From Solirubrobacterales bacterium (GTDB lineage: Bacteria; Actinomycetota; Thermoleophilia; Solirubrobacterales; 70-9), in contig JAMLGI010000001.1 in NCBI GenBank assembly GCA_023958085.1, forward strand, positions 186,001-250,000: 64,000 nt of DNA, written 5' to 3'. Each line of letters starts with the position of its first letter. Position 1 is the first letter of the stretch. Positions 9,217 to 17,720 of this stretch are shown in pieces. Under the pieces are notes generated by a model that did not search any database, was not told the DNA's origin, and saw only the letters and a program-made list of their open reading frames with translations. The translations under genes and the position numbers were made by a program.

Positions 9217-9969
9217 CTATCTGCGGACCGCCAGGTAGGTGAAGCTCGACCAGGTCGGGACGGGTTCATCCTCGGCGATGCAGCGAACCAGCTCGAGACC
9301 GCTGGACTGGATCAGTCCCGCCATCTCGTCCCGGTCCAGCCCGTACATCTCCATGGTGGCCCGACCACCGGGCGAGAGGCTTGAACGCCAGCGATGTACC
9401 GTCCGGCCGATCCTTCCGCGAACCCTGAGTACGGCGGTCCTCCTGCGGTCGGGGACCTGGAGAACGAGAATGCCTTTCGGCCCGGTGAGCCGGGAGAGTT
9501 CCAGGATGTACCGGCGGGCCAGAGTCGGTTTCATGTGCTGGAGGGTGATGTAGGAGATCACCAGGCTGAAGTCCGGGTCCGGGAAACGGGACAGTCCGGC
9601 GACGGTATTCAGATGAAAGCGGACCTCACCGGGTGGTGGGACTTCCAGCACGTTCAGATAACGCCGCGCATGATCCAGCATCGGTGCGGAGATGTCGACA
9701 GCTTCCACCCGGTTGAAGTGTTCTGCCAGCGGGAATGTGAGTCTTCCGACCCCGCAACCGAAATCCAGGGCCCGGTTCGGGATGACTGTGAGTCCCGCCC
9801 CATCGATGATCTCGAGCACCCTTGCGATTCTTTCCTTCCCCGAGTGAAAGAAGGCCTGCTCGTCCCACGGGCGCTCCCGATCCGGGACGAAGATCGCAGG
9901 CAGATACGCCTCGGTTCCGAGGGCTTCCCAGGTATGTCGCAGCTGGTCGATTCCCTTCGCCACACTCAC
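9217..9969 (-). CDS. Class I SAM-dependent methyltransferase
   Basis: The 250-residue protein has methyltransferase motif I ALDFGCGVGRLTFPLA (about residues 67-82), an acidic motif II (VEAVDIS) and FSLVISYITLQHM as motif IV. The GTG start at 9969 has no clear ribosome site. A TATCGT box at 9983-9978 lies 8 nt before it, which suggests a leaderless message. The methyl acceptor is unknown; a glycan or nucleotide-sugar substrate is inferred from location. Confidence 0.82.
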   Translation of the reverse strand: MSVAKGIDQLRHTWEALGTEAYLPAIFVPDRERPWDEQAFFHSGKERIARVLEIIDGAGLTVIPNRALDFGCGVGRLTFPLAEHFNRVEAVDISAPMLDHARRYLNVLEVPPPGEVRFHLNTVAGLSRFPDPDFSLVISYITLQHMKPTLARRYILELSRLTGPKGILVLQVPDRRRTAVLRVRGRIGRTVHRWRSSLSPGGRATMEMYGLDRDEMAGLIQSSGLELVRCIAEDEPVPTWSSFTYLAVRR

Positions 9970-10027
9970 AGCCAGTGACGATAGCGGCGCCGTCGAACCG
10001 TCCGGGTGGGCCGATCGTCAAGTCGGT

Positions 10028-10807
10028 TCAGTCGGCCTTGCGACCGGTGACCAGAAAGTTCGAGCTCATCGATCCCGGGGCCGGCACCCGGGCTCCCGGT
10101 GGGAACCGGCGGTCGACCCACTCGGCAATCGAGTTGAGGGTGAGCAGCATCAACCGCCCGATCAGCTTCCCGGGGAGCCTCTGGCCGAGCTCATCCACGT
10201 ACTGGGCGGCAACGTATCCGAGCGAGGCAACCACGTTTCCCTGGGGCACGATCTCCAGTTCCGTGTACTCACCCGACTGGCGGAAGATCCGGAGCAGGCC
10301 GGAGTGGGTCCAGCGCCAGTAGTCGCGGTCACTGGTCGGCGGGTCCGGGTGGTAGATGAAGACCCCGTGGGTGGAAAGGAAGACCACCCCGCCGGGGGCC
10401 AGCACCCGGTAGATCTCGGCCAGAACCCGGACCGGGTCATCCACATGTTCGAGGACCTGGGTGCAGATGACGACGTCGAACTCGGCTTCGCCGAACGGCA
10501 GTTCCTCGGCGACACTGACCCGGTCGACCCGGGCCCCGTCCACCGCATCCACGCCCCAGTAGCTGCCCGCATGGTCGGCGAGGAAGGGTAGGTACGGCTT
10601 GTTCCCGCAGCCGACATCCAGCATCCGCAGTCCGGTCCGGTCGCCGATGGTCCGCTTGATCTCGGCCCGAAGGGCCGCCGAAAGCGGGCTGAGGGACAGG
10701 TAGTGCCGGTCGGACTTCTTCAAGTGCCGACGTTCCGGCTCCGGCCAGCGGGCGAGTTCGGCGGGATCGGGCAGCCGGCCTTCCTTTTCCCCTGCCTGCG
10801 CAGTCAA
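10028..10807 (-). CDS. Class I SAM-dependent methyltransferase
   Basis: The 259-residue protein carries MLDVGCGNKPYLPFLA as the SAM-binding loop and FDVVICTQVLEHVDDP as motif IV, typical of UbiE/Methyltransf_11 enzymes. The start is TTG at 10807, supported by AGGAG six nucleotides upstream. The C-terminal third contains a hydrophobic amphipathic stretch (LGYVAAQYVDELGQR onward) that may contact the membrane. It lies between another methyltransferase and a GT2 gene on the same strand. The substrate is not readable from the sequence. Confidence 0.85.
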   Translation of the reverse strand: MTAQAGEKEGRLPDPAELARWPEPERRHLKKSDRHYLSLSPLSAALRAEIKRTIGDRTGLRMLDVGCGNKPYLPFLADHAGSYWGVDAVDGARVDRVSVAEELPFGEAEFDVVICTQVLEHVDDPVRVLAEIYRVLAPGGVVFLSTHGVFIYHPDPPTSDRDYWRWTHSGLLRIFRQSGEYTELEIVPQGNVVASLGYVAAQYVDELGQRLPGKLIGRLMLLTLNSIAEWVDRRFPPGARVPAPGSMSSNFLVTGRKAD

Positions 10808-10842
10808 TCGGTCTCCTTGTGACGCTCTCGATGGTTTCGGGA

Positions 10843-11865
10843 TCAGCCTAGAGTTCGCAGCGGGGCGTCCGGCTCTCGCCGACTCTCCGGCTGACGGCGC
10901 ATCCTATCGACGGAAGGCTCCCCGGTCGGGACGTCGCCCGAGCTCCGACTCCTCAGAGCCAGTGCCAACCGTGCGGAAATACGGGTGACCGTCCCCGCGG
11001 GAATTTCTCTTGCGGGAAGTCCGCCGGCGGAATGCCATCCGGCGAGACGACCACGGAGGCCGGCGAGCGTTCGGTCGCGGATCAACTGCCCGGCGCAGAT
11101 CGCGGCTTCCCGGGTCAGCGCCCCGGAGGTGGTCAGAGGGTCACCCAGGATCCCGTACCGACGGAGCAGATAGCCCCGGCTCCAGCCGGTGTGGGCGTAC
11201 TTCCGGGGACTTGCCGGTCCCAGCGTTCCGGAACCGACGTGGACCGCCCGGGAGTCGCTCGCCAGGCGGCACTCCCCGCCGATCTGGCGAATCCGGAGGG
11301 CGAGATCGACATCCTCGTAGTAGAGGAAGATCCGCTCGTCGAACCCGCCGACCGCCCTGAACGCGTCACGGGAGTAGAGGGCGCCGCCACCGCTGGGGCC
11401 GACCGGGTCGGGAGCATGCTCCAGCCGCGCGACCCTTTCACCGGCGAGGTAGTCGAAAGCCATCAGGGTCTGATCGAGCGCGATGCCGGCCGAATGGATC
11501 AGCCCGGAATCCTCCCGGTCGACCAGCACCGCTGCCACCATTTCGGCTTGGTCAGCGTGGTCGACCAGACTTTCGACGAATCGGGGATCGGGCACGGTGT
11601 CGTCGTTCAGCAGAATGATCGGGCCCGACCCGACCTCGGCGACCGCCCGGTTGAGGGCGGACCCGAAACCGAGGTTGCCCGGCAGGTCAACCCAGGTCAC
11701 TTCGGGAAAGGAGGTTTCGATCAGGTTCCGGCTGCCTTCCCCGGTGCCGTTGTCGGCAACGACCACTTCGGCCGCGCGGGTCTGGTTACGCAGGGCCTGA
11801 AGGCAGGCAGCGAGGCGATCGCCGCCGATCAGGGTCGGGATGTACACGGTCGGGATCGGGGTCAC
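10843..11865 (-). CDS. GT2 family glycosyltransferase
   Basis: The protein has the GT-A fold of family GT2. From the GTG at 11865 it runs 340 residues and begins at the first beta strand (TVYIPTLIGG). VVADNGTGEGS and ILLNDDTVPDP supply the nucleotide-binding aspartates. GGFDERIFLYYEDVDLALR is the acceptor/ED motif of rhamnosyltransferase-like GT2 enzymes. The frame extends to a start at 11979, but the extra 38 residues are low in family likeness. GGAG sits 7 nt before the GTG at 11865, so I prefer that start. It may use dTDP-rhamnose made by the rml genes of this locus; that is inference. Confidence 0.83.
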   Translation of the reverse strand: MTPIPTVYIPTLIGGDRLAACLQALRNQTRAAEVVVADNGTGEGSRNLIETSFPEVTWVDLPGNLGFGSALNRAVAEVGSGPIILLNDDTVPDPRFVESLVDHADQAEMVAAVLVDREDSGLIHSAGIALDQTLMAFDYLAGERVARLEHAPDPVGPSGGGALYSRDAFRAVGGFDERIFLYYEDVDLALRIRQIGGECRLASDSRAVHVGSGTLGPASPRKYAHTGWSRGYLLRRYGILGDPLTTSGALTREAAICAGQLIRDRTLAGLRGRLAGWHSAGGLPAREIPAGTVTRISARLALALRSRSSGDVPTGEPSVDRMRRQPESRREPDAPLRTLG

Positions 11866-12034
11866 CGAACCGCTCCGGTCGCAGCGCTCACTGCTTGAAC
11901 CGTCCTCAACTGGGTCTCCTCCAAGAGCCGACAGGGTGTCGGATGATTCCCATGCTAGTCCCTCGGACCGGATCCGCAACCGGGTTTCCCGGTTCGGCCT
12001 CCGCCCGGCGGGTGGCTAGACTGCCCCGCAGCCG

Positions 12035-13069
12035 ATGGGATCCGATACCGCAGAGAACGAACCGGGCGCGGTGACCGCCGCCCCGCCGGAGACGGACCCG
12101 CGCTCCCTGGCCACCAACTCACCGGAAACCGATCCCGACCGTTGGGGGCACTCCCTGGCGAACGCGATCGAGCTGATCGTCCGCTGCCTCGATGCGGCCG
12201 GGGCGAACTCGGTCACCGAGGTCGGTGCGTTTGCCGGGGACCTGACCGAGAAGTTGCTGGAGTGGGCATCCGGGAGGGGAGCGACCGTGACCGCGATCGA
12301 GCCCAAGCCGACCCCGCCCCTGATCACTCTCGAAGCGGACCGACCGGAACTCACGGTGGTCCGCGCAACCAGTTCCGAGGCACTGCTGAGCATCGACATC
12401 CCGGATGCGGTGATCATCGATGGCGATCACAACTACTTCACGGTGAGCGAGGAACTCCGGATCATCGGGGAGCGGGTTGGTGAGGGTCCGGTCCCGTTGC
12501 TGATCTTCCACGACGTCTGCTGGCCGGTGGCCAGGCGGGACGCCTACTACGTCCCGGAGCGGATCCCGGAGGCCGACCGTCAGCCGATGGTCGAAGGCGG
12601 AACGCTCTTTCCCGGCGATCCGGGCATCACTCCGGGGGGACTTCCGTACAACTGGGTGGCGGAACGGGAGGGCGGTGCGCGGAACGGCGTGCCGGCCGCG
12701 ATCGAGGATTTCGTCGCCGGTCGTCCGGGGCTCTCCCTGGCCGTGATCCCGGTCTTCTTCGGGGTCGGGGTCGCATGGGAGAACGACCGGCCCTGGTCGG
12801 ATGCGGTCGAACGGATCGTCGCGCCTCTCGATCGCGACCCGGTGATCGCAAGGCTTGAGGCGAACCGGGTTTTCCAGCTTGCCCGTCACCATCTGCTGAA
12901 GGGACGCTTCGAGATGAGAGAACATCGCCTGGATGAGATCGAGGTGCTGCTGCGGGAGCTGCTCGAATCATCGGCTTTCCGCACTGCCGACCGGATGTCG
13001 CAGCTGCGGCGGCGGGGAGCCGGATCCTGGCGGGAGCAGATCGAGCACGTGCTCCGCGGTTTCGACTGA
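12035..13069 (+). CDS. SAM-dependent methyltransferase-like protein
   Basis: The 344-residue protein shows a Rossmann core: VTEVGAFAGDLTEKLLEW as motif I, VTAIEPKP as the acidic strand end, and AVIIDGDHNYFTVSEEL. The last motif is the hallmark of Methyltransf_24-type enzymes, such as sugar and rhamnosyl O-methyltransferases. The C-terminal 130 residues are helical and unassigned. A TAGACT box at 12017-12022 lies 12 nt before the ATG. It converges on the StrF-like GT2 gene with a 23-nt gap. An O-methyltransferase acting on the surface glycan is plausible but unproven. Confidence 0.75.
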   Translation: MGSDTAENEPGAVTAAPPETDPRSLATNSPETDPDRWGHSLANAIELIVRCLDAAGANSVTEVGAFAGDLTEKLLEWASGRGATVTAIEPKPTPPLITLEADRPELTVVRATSSEALLSIDIPDAVIIDGDHNYFTVSEELRIIGERVGEGPVPLLIFHDVCWPVARRDAYYVPERIPEADRQPMVEGGTLFPGDPGITPGGLPYNWVAEREGGARNGVPAAIEDFVAGRPGLSLAVIPVFFGVGVAWENDRPWSDAVERIVAPLDRDPVIARLEANRVFQLARHHLLKGRFEMREHRLDEIEVLLRELLESSAFRTADRMSQLRRRGAGSWREQIEHVLRGFD

Positions 13070-13092
13070 ACCGACCCGCCGACGGGACCGGA

Positions 13093-13986
13093 TCAGTTCT
13101 TGCGTCGTCGCTTGAAGAAGGCTCTCGGTGCCCGGAGTGGGGCAGTGATCCGCCAGCTGAGGCTGTTCCGCATCGTTTCCAGCTCCGCTTTGGCCGCCTG
13201 GTAGAGCATTCCGGTCGAGTGGGCCTGGGTGCGTTCAGCCGACGCCTCGGCCTCGGCCTTGCGGGCCCGCAGCTTCCAGTCGGCGGGGCCGTCGCCGATT
13301 CCCGGCATCCGGCCCTCCCATTTCTCGGTCAGGGCGATGTGAGCGGTGACCCAGGTGTCGACGTTGCTGACCAGATCCAGCGAATGGTGATGGATCGCGG
13401 TGATGTCCTCGACCACCACCTTGAAACCCGCCTCCCGGACCTGCAGGCAGAAATCGAGGTCGTAGCCATGCAGTTTGCCGAGCGACTCGTCGAACCGAAG
13501 TGTCCGCACCACCTGTGGCGAAAGCACCATCAGGAAACCGTCGACGCTGTCCACCTCGCCGGTTTCACACCAGGAAGGGGTGGTTTCCGGGATGAACGAA
13601 TCGGCGTCGAACTGGCCACCGCCGTGTTCGGTGTAGCGATGTGAGAACGAGGCCCAGGTGACCGCCCCCTCCCACCAGGCGATGCTGCGAACCCCGACCG
13701 CCCCGGCGGCCCCGATCAGTCCCACCGCCGGATCCTCGAGGGCGCGACGGACCTTGGCGCAGAAATCCGGATCGACGATCTCGGCATCCTGATGGAGCAG
13801 AACCAGCGCTTCGAGATCCTCGATCTCACCGGCGGTGTCAAGCAGCAGGTTGTAGTTGCGAAAGAGCGAGTTGGTGGTCTGCTGGCCGAACACCCGGGAG
13901 TCGGGTTCCTTGACCAGGTCGATGCCGGGCCTGGCGTAGCGGTCCCACTTCCCGGTTTCGGTGATCGCGCAGCCGAAAGCGATCAT
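13093..13986 (-). CDS. StrF-like GT2 family glycosyltransferase
   Basis: The 297-residue protein starts directly with IAFGCAITETGKWDRYA, typical of the StrF/Glyco_tranf_2_5 branch. LVLLHQDAEIVDPDF is the DxD-equivalent region, VDSVDGFLMVLS the mid-domain and HGYDLDFCLQVREAG the ED-type catalytic segment. HHHSLDL follows, as in this family. The C-terminal 60 residues are charged and helical and end in a basic tail (FFKRRRKN) that could touch the membrane. It is transcribed opposite to the GT2 gene starting at 14100. The sugar donor is unknown. Confidence 0.82.
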   Translation of the reverse strand: MIAFGCAITETGKWDRYARPGIDLVKEPDSRVFGQQTTNSLFRNYNLLLDTAGEIEDLEALVLLHQDAEIVDPDFCAKVRRALEDPAVGLIGAAGAVGVRSIAWWEGAVTWASFSHRYTEHGGGQFDADSFIPETTPSWCETGEVDSVDGFLMVLSPQVVRTLRFDESLGKLHGYDLDFCLQVREAGFKVVVEDITAIHHHSLDLVSNVDTWVTAHIALTEKWEGRMPGIGDGPADWKLRARKAEAEASAERTQAHSTGMLYQAAKAELETMRNSLSWRITAPLRAPRAFFKRRRKN

Positions 13987-14086
13987 CGGGCGGGCTCGCC
14001 GGTCGTCATGTCGGCGGGCTTGAAATGCGGCGATTCCGGGGCCGGGAAGGGGGTCAAGTCGAGGTCAAACATACCCGGGAATCACG

Positions 14087-14092
14087 TAGGCT
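14087..14092 (+). promoter_or_regulatory. Leaderless -10 box (TAGGCT)
   Basis: TAGGCT lies exactly 7 nt before the ATG at 14100, which places the predicted transcription start on the start codon. No Shine-Dalgarno sequence is present. GGTCAA at 14063-14068 is a weak -35 candidate with an 18-nt spacer. Confidence 0.5.
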
Positions 14093-14099
14093 GCTGCCC

Positions 14100-15632
14100 A
14101 TGAGCCTTCAGCAGCGAAGGCACGGGGGTCTGGACGGGGGCGGTGAACGATCCTCGTTGTCGGTGAACCTCGAGGCCCCGATCCCGCATTCGCTGCCGCC
14201 CGGCTGCTCCACCGCGGTGTTCCTGTTCGGCACCTGCTTCGACCGGGAACGCGAGATCGATCGCCTTGAGGTCACGGTCGATGGCCGGCGTCTGCCGGTC
14301 AATGCGTCCGGAATGCCCCGGCCGGACCTGGCTGCGGAAACCAGTCAACCGGGCCGGTTCCGGAGCGGCTTCTGGGCGACCGTGCCGGTGCGGACGCCCC
14401 CGGAACCGGGTCGGCTCGGGCTGGGGCTGCGGGTCGAGTTCGTCGGCGACGGGTCGGTCGAGATTGAGCTGGCGGAAATCGAGGTGGTTCCACCCGCGGA
14501 GGCGGTGGCGCCCTCACCGGGGGCTCCTCCCGTCGCTGGCGATGCGGTCGCGATCTGCATGGCCACCTACAACCCGCCGATCGACCTGTTCGAGATCCAG
14601 ATCGAGTCGATCCGAAACCAGACCCACCGTGGCTGGATCTGCCTGATCAGCGATGACCGTTCCGATCCGGACAGCTTCCGGCAGATCACCGAGGTGGTCG
14701 GCACCGATCCGCGCTTCGTGGTCTCCCGGTCGGAAACCAGGATCGGCTTCTACCGCAACTTTGAACGCGCCCTTCGGATGGTGCCCACCGGCGTAGCCGC
14801 CGTGGCTCTCGCCGATCAGGATGATCGCTGGCATCCGGACAAGCTGACCGCCCTGCGCGAGGCACTCGGGAACGCGGCCCTGGTGCACAGTGATCTCCGC
14901 ATGGTCGACCGGGAAGGGAAGGTACTCGCGGAAACACTCTGGAAAGGACGTCGCAACAATCTGACGAACTTCGGTTCGATGCTGATTTCGAACACGATTG
15001 CCGGGGTGGCGATGATGTTCCCCCGATCCCTGCTGGAAACCGCTCTGCCGTTTCCGGAGGGACCGGGCTGGCAGTTTCACGATCACTGGCTGTCCACGGT
15101 GGCGATGGCCACCGGCCGGCTGGCCTACGTGGACCGGCCGCTGTTCGATCACGTCCAGCATGCCGGAGCGATCACCGGCCAGGTGGCGGTCGAGGAGAGC
15201 CCATCACCGCAGCCCGGCCGGGCTTTTCCGTCGCCAGGGGCGCTGCGCGGACTGCTGGGCAGATGGCGGGCCGTGTACTTCCGCACCTACGTCCAGTTGC
15301 AGCTTCACGCCGAGCCGGTCCGCGCCCGGATCCCGGAGGACCGGCTCGGCCGGAACCGCCGCCGGAGTCTCAGGCTGCTGGCCCGGGCCGACCGTTCGGC
15401 CACCGGCCTCATCTGGCTCATCGTCCGCTGCCTGAGACCGCTCTACGGGCGCAACGAGACTCTCGGGACCGAGCAGCTCCTGATCACCGGGCTGCTCTGG
15501 CGGCGGCTGATCGGTCCGCGTTCGAGACTGGCCCGGCCCCCGCACGGCCGGCTCCCCAGCGTCGAGCTGCCACCACTCGAGGTTGACCGGCAGGGAACCC
15601 GCCGGGTGCGACGCTGGCGGGCAAACCTGTGA
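14100..15632 (+). CDS. GT2 glycosyltransferase with conserved N-terminal beta domain
   Basis: The frame opens at 14025, but the ATG at 14100 (510 residues) is preferred because a -10-like TAGGCT lies 7 nt upstream. Residues 20-130 form a predicted beta-rich domain with GTCFDRER and GMPRPDL. The same motifs occur at the N-terminus of the GT at 17721, but I do not recognise the domain. A GT2 domain starts near residue 148 (AICMATYNPP) with LISDDRSDPD and ADQDDRW (238-244). WQFHDHW and a basic helical tail follow. The stop overlaps the GTG of the wzt-like gene by 4 nt, so this starts an operon of GT, ABC ATPase, ABC permease and GT. Confidence 0.85.
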   Translation: MSLQQRRHGGLDGGGERSSLSVNLEAPIPHSLPPGCSTAVFLFGTCFDREREIDRLEVTVDGRRLPVNASGMPRPDLAAETSQPGRFRSGFWATVPVRTPPEPGRLGLGLRVEFVGDGSVEIELAEIEVVPPAEAVAPSPGAPPVAGDAVAICMATYNPPIDLFEIQIESIRNQTHRGWICLISDDRSDPDSFRQITEVVGTDPRFVVSRSETRIGFYRNFERALRMVPTGVAAVALADQDDRWHPDKLTALREALGNAALVHSDLRMVDREGKVLAETLWKGRRNNLTNFGSMLISNTIAGVAMMFPRSLLETALPFPEGPGWQFHDHWLSTVAMATGRLAYVDRPLFDHVQHAGAITGQVAVEESPSPQPGRAFPSPGALRGLLGRWRAVYFRTYVQLQLHAEPVRARIPEDRLGRNRRRSLRLLARADRSATGLIWLIVRCLRPLYGRNETLGTEQLLITGLLWRRLIGPRSRLARPPHGRLPSVELPPLEVDRQGTRRVRRWRANL

Positions 15633-16870
15633 AGGGTCCCGGAACCGACTCCCCGGTGGTGATCGAGGCCAGGGACCTCGACAAGACCTTCAAGATCCCG
15701 GAACGCCGGGTCGATTCATTCAAGGAACGGATGGTTCACCCGTTCGCGAAGAACGAGTTCCGGGAACTGCGGGCGCTGGCCGGGGTGTCGTTCGAGGTCC
15801 GGCGCGGGGAGTTTTTCGGGATCGTCGGGCGCAACGGTTCCGGCAAGAGCACCCTGCTCAAGATCCTCGCCAGCATCTACCGGGCCGACGGCGGCTCGAT
15901 CCGGACCGCAGGACGGGTGGCGCCGTTCATCGAGCTCGGGGTCGGTTTCAACCAGGATCTGACCGCCCGCGACAACGTCACCCTGAACGGCGTGATGATG
16001 GGACTCTCGCGGCAGGAGGCCCGTCGCCGTCTCGGCTCGGTACTCGAGTTCGCGGAGCTGGAGGAGTTCGCCGAACTGAAGTTGAAGAACTACTCGTCCG
16101 GAATGCTGGTCCGGCTCGCTTTCGCGACCATGCTGCAGTCGGACGCGGAGATTCTGCTGATCGACGAGGTTCTGGCGGTCGGTGACGCCTCCTTCCAGCG
16201 CAAGTGCGCAGAGGTCTTCCGGGAGATGCGGGACTCGGACCGGACCGTGGTCCTGGTCACCCACGACATGAGTGCGATCGACACCTACTGTCACCGGGCG
16301 ATGCTGCTGGAAGCGGGCCGGGTGGTGGCCTCCGGCGACCCGCAGGAGATCGGCAGCGGCTACCTGAGCATGAACTTCGGTGGTACCGCCGACGATCTGC
16401 CGGACGATCTGCCCGGGGTCCCGGAGCTGCACAGCCGGCTGATCGACGCCTGGCTCGAGCAACCGTCCGGCGAGCGGACCGAGGACCTCGAGGTCGGTGA
16501 GCCGATCATCCTGACCGTCGAACTGGAGGCACGAATCGGGCTGACCCGACCGGAGTTCGGTTTCCAGTTCAACAACGCCGAGGCGTTGCCGGTCCTCTAC
16601 TGCGGAGACGACCGGCCGACCTCCGACGGAAAACCGGATCGGATCGAGGCGGGAGAACGGTTCCGGGTCCGGGCCAGACTGGACAACCCGCTCGCCCCCG
16701 GGCGTTACTACGTCCGCGTCTTCGTGGCTCGCCGTGGCGACGGCGATGCGGTCGGGCTGCAGCCACTGAACGTGCTCGATTTCATGATTCATGGACCTCC
16801 GATGGAGGTCGGCATGGTCACGATGCGGGCCGAGGTAACGGTCGATTCCGGGTCCGGTGATGCCGGATGA
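15629..16870 (+). CDS. wzt: ABC exporter ATP-binding protein, Wzt/TagH-like
   Basis: The 413-residue ATPase energises export of a lipid-linked polysaccharide. Walker A is GRNGSGKST (68-76), the ABC signature is NYSSGML (154-160), Walker B with catalytic glutamate is ILLIDE (175-180), and the switch histidine is in THDMS (211-215). Residues from about 260 on form an extra beta-sandwich of the Wzt C-terminal type, which in E. coli O9a recognises the finished chain end. The GTG start overlaps the upstream GT2 stop by 4 nt, and its own stop overlaps the permease ATG by 4 nt. The C-terminal domain suggests a chain-terminating modification, possibly by one of the local methyltransferases; that link is inference. 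Confidence 0.92.
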   Translation: MKGPGTDSPVVIEARDLDKTFKIPERRVDSFKERMVHPFAKNEFRELRALAGVSFEVRRGEFFGIVGRNGSGKSTLLKILASIYRADGGSIRTAGRVAPFIELGVGFNQDLTARDNVTLNGVMMGLSRQEARRRLGSVLEFAELEEFAELKLKNYSSGMLVRLAFATMLQSDAEILLIDEVLAVGDASFQRKCAEVFREMRDSDRTVVLVTHDMSAIDTYCHRAMLLEAGRVVASGDPQEIGSGYLSMNFGGTADDLPDDLPGVPELHSRLIDAWLEQPSGERTEDLEVGEPIILTVELEARIGLTRPEFGFQFNNAEALPVLYCGDDRPTSDGKPDRIEAGERFRVRARLDNPLAPGRYYVRVFVARRGDGDAVGLQPLNVLDFMIHGPPMEVGMVTMRAEVTVDSGSGDAG

Positions 16871-17718
16871 ACGAGGGACGGACCGAAGTTTCGCCGCTGC
16901 ACGAGGTGCATGGGCCCTCCTCGATGGGGGGTGGCAACCGGCGCTTCCTCGATCTGCTGCTCTTGATCTCGATCACCGAGTTCAAGAAGACCTACTTCGA
17001 GACGGTACTCGGCTACGTCTGGTCGCTGGTCCGCCCGCTGATGCTGTTCGCGGTCCTGCTGTTTGTGTTCACCAAGATCTTCCGGATCGGTTCGCAGGTC
17101 GAGAACTATCCGGTCCTGCTGCTGCTCAACATCGTCGTCTTCGGCTTCTTCCAGGAGGCGACGATGGCTGCGGTCAGTTCGGTGGTGGCCCGGGAGGGGA
17201 TTGTCCGGAAGACCCAGTTTCCCCGGCTGGTAATTCCGCTCTCGATCGTTCTGACCGGCCTTTTCAACCTCTGCCTGAACCTGATCGTGGTGCTGGTCTT
17301 CCTGCTTGCCTTCCGGGTCGAGCCGACCTGGACCTGGCTGCTCTTCCCGGTGCCGATCCTGCTGCTGACGCTGCTCACAACCGCGGTCTCGATGATCGTC
17401 TCGGTGCTCTACGTGCGGTTTCGTGACACGGCGATCATCTGGACGGTGATGGCCACCGTGCTGTTCTATGCGACCCCGGTGCTGTACCCGATCGAGGCCG
17501 TTCCGGAGCGGTACACCGCCCTGATCAGGCTCAACCCGCTCACCCCGATCTTTGAGCAGATGCGGACCTGGGTGATCGATCCCTCCGCCCCCGGGGCGGT
17601 TGCCGCGGCCGGTGGCTGGATCCCGCTGATGCCGTCGATCGCCATCTTCGCCGGGATCTGTGTTGCCGCGGTCTGGCTCTTCAACCGTGAAGCCCCGAAG
17701 ATCGCGGAGGACCTGTAG
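16867..17718 (+). CDS. wzm: ABC-2 type polysaccharide export permease, Wzm/TagG-like
   Basis: The 283-residue protein has six predicted membrane helices and the ABC2_membrane pattern. TEFKKTYFETVLGYVWSLV near residues 38-56 is the amphipathic coupling segment before the first helix, typical of Wzm and TagG. LNPLTPIFEQMR in the periplasmic loop before the last helices is also characteristic. It overlaps the ATPase gene by 4 nt and is followed after 2 nt by the next GT gene. With the Wzt-like ATPase it should form the dimer-of-dimers exporter for a polyprenyl-linked glycan. Confidence 0.92.
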   Translation: MNEGRTEVSPLHEVHGPSSMGGGNRRFLDLLLLISITEFKKTYFETVLGYVWSLVRPLMLFAVLLFVFTKIFRIGSQVENYPVLLLLNIVVFGFFQEATMAAVSSVVAREGIVRKTQFPRLVIPLSIVLTGLFNLCLNLIVVLVFLLAFRVEPTWTWLLFPVPILLLTLLTTAVSMIVSVLYVRFRDTAIIWTVMATVLFYATPVLYPIEAVPERYTALIRLNPLTPIFEQMRTWVIDPSAPGAVAAAGGWIPLMPSIAIFAGICVAAVWLFNREAPKIAEDL

Positions 17719-17720
17719 CC